DNA of 41,777 nt. Source: an uncultured Methanobrevibacter sp. (lineage in GTDB: Archaea; Methanobacteriota; Methanobacteria; Methanobacteriales; Methanobacteriaceae). The position numbers and the translations under genes were made by a program. Where the stretch lies: the NCBI GenBank assembly GCA_900314605.1, contig OMVX01000020.1:1-41777 (forward strand), in the 5' to 3' direction. Every line of letters begins with the position of its first letter. The first letter of the stretch is position 1. The notes under the pieces were generated by a model, which saw only the letters and a program-made list of their open reading frames with translations, was not told where the DNA came from and did no database searches. Positions 37,239 through 41,777 of this stretch are shown one piece after another.

Positions 37239-37428
37239 AATATCCCAACTAATTAAATAATTTTAAAAAAAGTTTGATAAAAAAATCTATGAATATAAAT
37301 TAAATTATTTTTATTATAAAAATTATTTATGATTAATCTTATTTATATTTTATAAAATTTCTTTTTAAAAAAGATAAATTCTTAATAAAATTCTTTTAAA
37401 AAATATTTTATGTGAAAATTTAAAAAAA

Positions 37429-39234
37429 TTAAATGAATTTTAATTGTTTATATACTCCTTTATCAAGTATAGGAACTTCTGCTGGTGTAGGATCTATATT
37501 ATATATTTTTTGGAACTCTGTTTGGTTTTGGAATGTTCCAGAATTAATTAAATGTATACCATTATATACTCTATGAGTATTAATATGTACATGGCCTGTA
37601 TGGAATACATCAGGTACATCTTCTATTACCAAATAATCTTCAAGTTCTGATGCAAGTGGAGTCCTATCACCATAAATTGGTGCAAGGTGTCTTTTTTTAA
37701 GTAATTCTTCCATAAGAATATCATTTCTCTCATGTGAAAATCCTTTTACACTCATAGCTAAATCATCAAAACTACGACCATGATAAATTAAAACTTTTAC
37801 TCCATCAAGTGATACATAACCAGGATTTGATATAAATTCAACATTATCTAACTCATATAATGCACTTGCATATTTTTCAGGTACAGCAGGTTGTGGCTCT
37901 GCAACTCTTGAAGCATCATGGTTTCCAGGTGAGATAATTATTTTAATATCATTTCTAATCTGACCTAAATAGCTTGCAGCTTTATCATATTGTTGGCGTA
38001 TATCTTTAATTTCAAGTTCTTGTTCTTGATTAGGATAAACACCTATACCATCCACAATATCTCCACCAATGATAAGGTATTTGACATTTTTTGCAATCTC
38101 TACTTGTTCTTCATTACCATATTCACAATTTATCCACATAATAAACCTTTCAAAAGCTTCAGGAAGAAAAGTTTTACTTCCAATATGTACATCAGATAAA
38201 AATACTATTCCAAAGTCCATTTTTATTTGAGGTATTCTTGGTACATCTGGGTGAATAATTTGATTTGCAATTGCAAGTTTATTATCTCCTGACATTTTAG
38301 TTGCAAGTATACCAACCACTTCATCTTTAACCAATTTTTCAGCTTCACTAATTAATTCTGCATTATCCTTACTAAATAAAACCGGTATTTGACCTGTATC
38401 GTCTTCAAATTCGATCAATTTATGGCCTTTTTTCGTTGTTCTAACTTCATTGACCATTAAAATTAATGCTAAATCACTTTGATCTTTTCCTATCTCCTCT
38501 ATTTTTTGGGCAAGTTTTAATTCAGGTCTTTGTAATAATATTTTAGATTCCTTCTCATAACGACTTTCAAAATAACTAATTAAATTACTAATTTCCCCAC
38601 TAGTATATGATTTTTTACTTGTATCCTGCAAGATTTTAAAATCATATTTTACATTAGTTTTCTCCATGTTTCTTTTATATATAGAATGTTTTTTGGTGTT
38701 TTTAATATCCTCAATCTTCTCAGGTTTAGTGTCTGTTCCAGGATTATATCTAATTTCAGATGCATCAAATTCTTTTTTTTCGTTTTGATTATCATATAAT
38801 CCATTTTTATCCTTTGGTTTATTATTTATCTGATTAGATTTATTGTTTTGATTATTATCAGTTAAAGTTTCATTTTGATTATCAGTTTTTAAAATAGTTT
38901 CTTCATTATTTTTACCGGACAATGAAGATGAATTTGATTTATTAGTACTATCCTTACTTATAGAGTTATCTGGATTATTATCATTATTTGCACTATCAGA
39001 TATTGGATTAGGATGATTGTTTTTAGATTCTTTAATATCTGTATCTAAAATATCCCTAACTATATCTACTGAAACTGAAACATAATCATCCTTATTATAA
39101 TCTCCACTTTTTAATTTTACAATTAATGATGAAGTTAAATTTATAGGATTATCTGATTCTAAAATCAATTTATAAGCTTCTGGAGATAAATTAAAACCTT
39201 TTTTTGCAAATTTAAGTAAAATATCTGAAGACAT
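37429..39234 (-). CDS. polB: DNA polymerase D small subunit (DP1)
   Basis: The proofreading 3'-5' exonuclease subunit of the euryarchaeal replicative polymerase D. 601 residues. An N-terminal helical domain (1-70) is followed by a long Asn/Ser/Asp/Lys-rich linker (about 72-190), an OB fold (about 245-315, LILMVNEVRTTKKGHKLIEF), and a calcineurin-like phosphoesterase domain with metal motifs FLSDVHIGS, GGDIVDG, PGNHDA, YHG and TGHVHINTH. All are intact, so nuclease activity is expected. The large subunit is not in this window. The gene is divergent from a small exported-protein gene. Confidence 0.95.
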   Translation of the reverse strand: MSSDILLKFAKKGFNLSPEAYKLILESDNPINLTSSLIVKLKSGDYNKDDYVSVSVDIVRDILDTDIKESKNNHPNPISDSANNDNNPDNSISKDSTNKSNSSSLSGKNNEETILKTDNQNETLTDNNQNNKSNQINNKPKDKNGLYDNQNEKKEFDASEIRYNPGTDTKPEKIEDIKNTKKHSIYKRNMEKTNVKYDFKILQDTSKKSYTSGEISNLISYFESRYEKESKILLQRPELKLAQKIEEIGKDQSDLALILMVNEVRTTKKGHKLIEFEDDTGQIPVLFSKDNAELISEAEKLVKDEVVGILATKMSGDNKLAIANQIIHPDVPRIPQIKMDFGIVFLSDVHIGSKTFLPEAFERFIMWINCEYGNEEQVEIAKNVKYLIIGGDIVDGIGVYPNQEQELEIKDIRQQYDKAASYLGQIRNDIKIIISPGNHDASRVAEPQPAVPEKYASALYELDNVEFISNPGYVSLDGVKVLIYHGRSFDDLAMSVKGFSHERNDILMEELLKKRHLAPIYGDRTPLASELEDYLVIEDVPDVFHTGHVHINTHRVYNGIHLINSGTFQNQTEFQKIYNIDPTPAEVPILDKGVYKQLKFI

Positions 39235-39383
39235 AATGAACCATCAATAAATTTATGTAGGTATATTTTTATATTACTTTTATAATATATATTTACTAAT
39301 TAATTATGAATTTTAATAAATTCTTAAAAATTATTAATCTTATTAATCTTTAAGTATTTTATTTTATAAAATGAAGTGATAAA

Positions 39384-39938
39384 ATGAATAAAGCCCTTAA
39401 AGGAATCCTTATCATTATTTTATTTATAAGTTTTTTTGAAGCAGGATTAGTAAGTTCTTATACTATAGTAACTTCCCAAGCTCCAGATGTAAAAGGTTTA
39501 ATAGATTTACAAATGGAAACCATTGGTAGTATTTTTTCTCAAGAAAATATTAATAGTGTTGTAATTAAAGAACCTAGCTATATTAATATTACAAATAAAG
39601 AAGACTTTACACAACAACTGCAAAATCAGTCTGGAGTAGATGGAGTCGATTATAATAATTTTACGATATGTACTTATGATTCAACTGATAATGACCAAAT
39701 TAAGATAAATATCACTGCTTATGGATATTCAGCACCAACCTCAAATTCTAATAGTTTAGTGATTAGTGGAACTCCTGATTATAAAATTATCGCTATAGGA
39801 TCAGCTAATAATACTTATGATGGTTATAAAGCTAATTTGGATTCTATAACCATAGTTTCTATCTTAAAAATATATAATCCTAATTCAGTTGATGTTGGAA
39901 ATAGTCAAAATAATAATACTACAGAAGTTAGATATTAA
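39384..39938 (+). CDS. Small exported or membrane-anchored protein
   Basis: No family recognised; 184 residues. Residues about 7-25 are hydrophobic (GILIIILFISFFEAGLV), a signal peptide or anchor. The rest is hydrophilic, with many Asn-x-Ser/Thr sites (potential N-glycosylation), two strand-rich segments and an Asn-rich C-terminal tail. GTGAT lies three to four bases before the ATG. It is divergent from the DP1 gene and may be secreted at the cell surface. The function is unknown. Confidence 0.7.
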   Translation: MNKALKGILIIILFISFFEAGLVSSYTIVTSQAPDVKGLIDLQMETIGSIFSQENINSVVIKEPSYINITNKEDFTQQLQNQSGVDGVDYNNFTICTYDSTDNDQIKINITAYGYSAPTSNSNSLVISGTPDYKIIAIGSANNTYDGYKANLDSITIVSILKIYNPNSVDVGNSQNNNTTEVRY

Positions 39939-40179
39939 ATTATAAATATTTTATTTTTTTAAAAGGACATTTGTATTTTAAATACATAATAAACCCTAAA
40001 AAATCTAAACAATAAATTTTATTTATAATTTCTTTTTTTTAAAAAAAAATATTGGATATTTAAAAGATAATTTAAAATACAGATTTTAGATATGAATTAT
40101 AAAAAGGCTTTATAACTAATTTAAAATTTATTTAAAAAAAAACATCATTAAACTTCAATTAAATAATTATGTTGATAAT

Positions 40180-41250
40180 ATGATAAATATTATAGGAATT
40201 GGGCAAAATAGAGAAAACATGACATTAGGAGCATTAAATGCATTAAAAGAATCTGATGTGATTGTAGGTTATGAAAAATACATAGACTCTATATCTGATA
40301 TTGTTGAAGGAAAAGAAATTATTAAAAAAGGTATGGGGGATGAAGTTAAAAGAGTAGAAATGGCTATTGAAAAAAATTTTGAAGGTAAAACTGTGTCAAT
40401 AGTATCATCAGGAGACCCTGGTGTATTTGGAATGGCAAACGTCTTTTTCCCACTTATAAGTAAATATGATAATATTGATGTTAAAGTTTACCCAGGAGTA
40501 TCTGCTTTAAATTATTCTGCTTCCCTTCTAGGTGCACCATTACATGATTTTGCAGCAATTAGTTTAAGTGACCTTTTAACCCCACTAGCAGAAATTGAAA
40601 ATAAACTACATCATGCATTACTATCAAATCTTATTATAGCGATTTATAATCCAATTAGTAAATCAAGAAAAGAACCATTTAGACTCTTTAAAAAATTAGT
40701 ATTAGAGATTCGTGGGGAAGATACATTAATAGGTATAGTGAATAGTGAAACATATCCATCTAAAGTTAAAGTTGTAAAAATTCAGGATTTAGATGAGGAT
40801 AAAATTAATATGTCTACAACCTTAATTGTTGGAAATAAAATGACCTATAATGAAGGTTCTTATATGATTACACCAAGAGGTTATGTAATTAAATATCAAT
40901 TACATCCAATGACTATAGATTTCTACCAGAAATTTATAAATGGAGAAACACCCACAGGGCCAAATACAGAATGTGAATTTTATCCATGTCATGAGGAAGG
41001 CCAATACTGTGACTTCTGTTATTGTCCGTTTTATCCATGTGGAGACTCTTCAACTGGAGGTAAGTGGATAAAAAATAAGAATATTTGGAATTGTAAAGAC
41101 TGTATGTGGATACATAAAAAAGAAAACATTGACTGTGTAAAACCTCATATAGCCGATATGATTAAAGAACCTAAAGATCTTGTAAAAAATAAAAAAGAAC
41201 TTCTAAAATTACGTAGAGCTTGTATATTAAAAGATCCGAAACATTATTAA
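40180..41250 (+). CDS. cbiH: Cobalt-precorrin-3B C17-methyltransferase with Cys-rich tail
   Basis: A SAM-dependent ring-contracting methyltransferase of anaerobic cobamide synthesis. 356 residues. The methylase domain is at 1-240: NIIGIGQNRENMTLGALNAL (shared fold N-terminus), SSGDPGVFGMANVFFPL near 75 and VYPGVSALNYSASLLGAPL near 105. After residue 255 comes a Cys-rich small domain with CEFYPC, CDFCYCPFYPC, CKDC and a later Cys, probably binding a metal or Fe-S cluster; this extension is common in methanogen CbiH. The start is weak (GTTGAT, three bases before the ATG). Confidence 0.92.
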   Translation: MINIIGIGQNRENMTLGALNALKESDVIVGYEKYIDSISDIVEGKEIIKKGMGDEVKRVEMAIEKNFEGKTVSIVSSGDPGVFGMANVFFPLISKYDNIDVKVYPGVSALNYSASLLGAPLHDFAAISLSDLLTPLAEIENKLHHALLSNLIIAIYNPISKSRKEPFRLFKKLVLEIRGEDTLIGIVNSETYPSKVKVVKIQDLDEDKINMSTTLIVGNKMTYNEGSYMITPRGYVIKYQLHPMTIDFYQKFINGETPTGPNTECEFYPCHEEGQYCDFCYCPFYPCGDSSTGGKWIKNKNIWNCKDCMWIHKKENIDCVKPHIADMIKEPKDLVKNKKELLKLRRACILKDPKHY

Positions 41251-41615
41251 GTATTATAATAATAACTACTCTTTATTATTTTAATTATTTTAAAAACTAT
41301 ATTTTTGCATATTAGTTATAATAAGAATTATTAAATAAATTTAACAACAAACTTTTCAAATTAATTAAAGAAAAAATTGAAAACTTTTTAAAATAACGAA
41401 TAATGACTCTACTTGAGATAAATATAAAATACAAGAAAACAAATTAAAAAAAAAACATTTATTTAAATGTGATTATAAAATCATTAACATATCACAATGA
41501 TTAACTTAAAAGCTATAAATATTATCTAAAAACTGAAAAATAAAACCTTCAAATATATAATTTTAAATTATTTTTTTGTTACAAATTTTAGAAATGAAAA
41601 AAGTAAAAAAAAAAG
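41251..41615. other. Non-coding gap after cbiH
   Basis: No gene seen. TGTGAT (41468-41473) and ATCACA (41491-41496) form a short inverted repeat, and AATCATTAAC/AATGATTAAC lie inside and beside it. The significance is unknown. Confidence 0.4.
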
Positions 41616-41707
41616 GAGTCTGTAAAATTTTATAGGCCTGCATTAAATATTAATTTTTAAAATTTAATTTTTATTTACTTAAAAAAGTTACTAATTTTTC
41701 TTTGATT
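41616..41707 (-). repeat. Right arm of the long inverted repeat
   Basis: Begins with GAGTCTGTAAAATTTTATAG and ends with CTTTGATT. Its reverse complement aligns with 1-93 nearly throughout. The remaining 70 bp to the window end carry no supportable gene; an ATG at 41768 cannot be judged from ten bases. Confidence 0.8.
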
Positions 41708-41777
41708 AAAATATAATAGACTAAAAATAGTAAAATATTTAAATAAGTGAGGACAAATTATATTATATGAAAAAGCA

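Noticed and set aside
41768-41777. Start of a plus-strand gene (ATG AAA AAG)
   Set aside because: Only ten bases remain and the closest ribosome-site-like sequence (GTGAGGA) is about 17 bases upstream, too far.

Overview
This is a strongly AT-rich archaeal chromosome segment. The gene set points to a methanogen of the order Methanobacteriales: ribosomal proteins L44e, S27e and L21e, Nop10, aIF2alpha, RNA polymerase subunits F and L, transcription factor S, PCNA, GINS, the small subunit of polymerase D, Csl4, Dph2, SRP54, Pus10, an MsvR-type V4R regulator and cobamide methyltransferases. Base composition and Asn/Lys/Ile-rich proteins suggest Methanosphaera or Methanobrevibacter; the genus is an inference. 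No operon here is itself diagnostic of methanogenesis.

Layout. Positions 1-93 hold one arm of a long inverted repeat; the partner arm lies near the right end (41616-41707). At 436-1400 come a small Gly/Ser-rich membrane protein and two tRNA-Arg genes (UCU, CCU). At 1746-4381 is the classic archaeal translation cluster rpl44e, rps27e, aIF2alpha, nop10 and a PAC2-family protein, followed by an EndoQ-like nuclease. From 5770 to 10380 the minus strand carries GINS, PCNA, a DUF4013-like membrane protein, a disordered two-helix membrane protein and TFS. Minus-strand singletons follow: NUDIX hydrolase, rpoL, csl4, dph2 and hpt. srp54 and pus10 lie on the plus strand.

The one clear mobile element is at about 18527-19783. 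It is an insertion sequence with a frameshifted transposase, sitting between a divergent pair of membrane-protein genes. It duplicated a TATA-like sequence, so each neighbour keeps a copy. Next is the conserved run rpl21e, rpoF, DUF655, ksgA and an HemK2-like methyltransferase (21544-24795). It is followed by lysine and arginine biosynthesis genes (dapF, lysA, argD), a cyclophilin, an Ogg1-type DNA glycosylase with hisF, a third tRNA-Arg (UCG), an XPD/DinG-like Fe-S helicase, cbiL, the V4R regulator, an S2P-type protease, the polymerase D small subunit, a small exported protein and cbiH with a Cys-rich tail.

Most of the window is core information processing (translation, transcription, replication, repair) interleaved with amino-acid and cobamide biosynthesis. 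No CRISPR array, prophage or clear defence island was seen. The items most worth checking are the window-scale inverted repeat, the promoter-duplicating insertion sequence, a paired TTAGCTAA operator around the rpl44e TATA box, acceptor-stem oddities in two tRNA-Arg genes, duplicated promoter-region sequence at pcna, and large Asn-rich linkers in replisome proteins.
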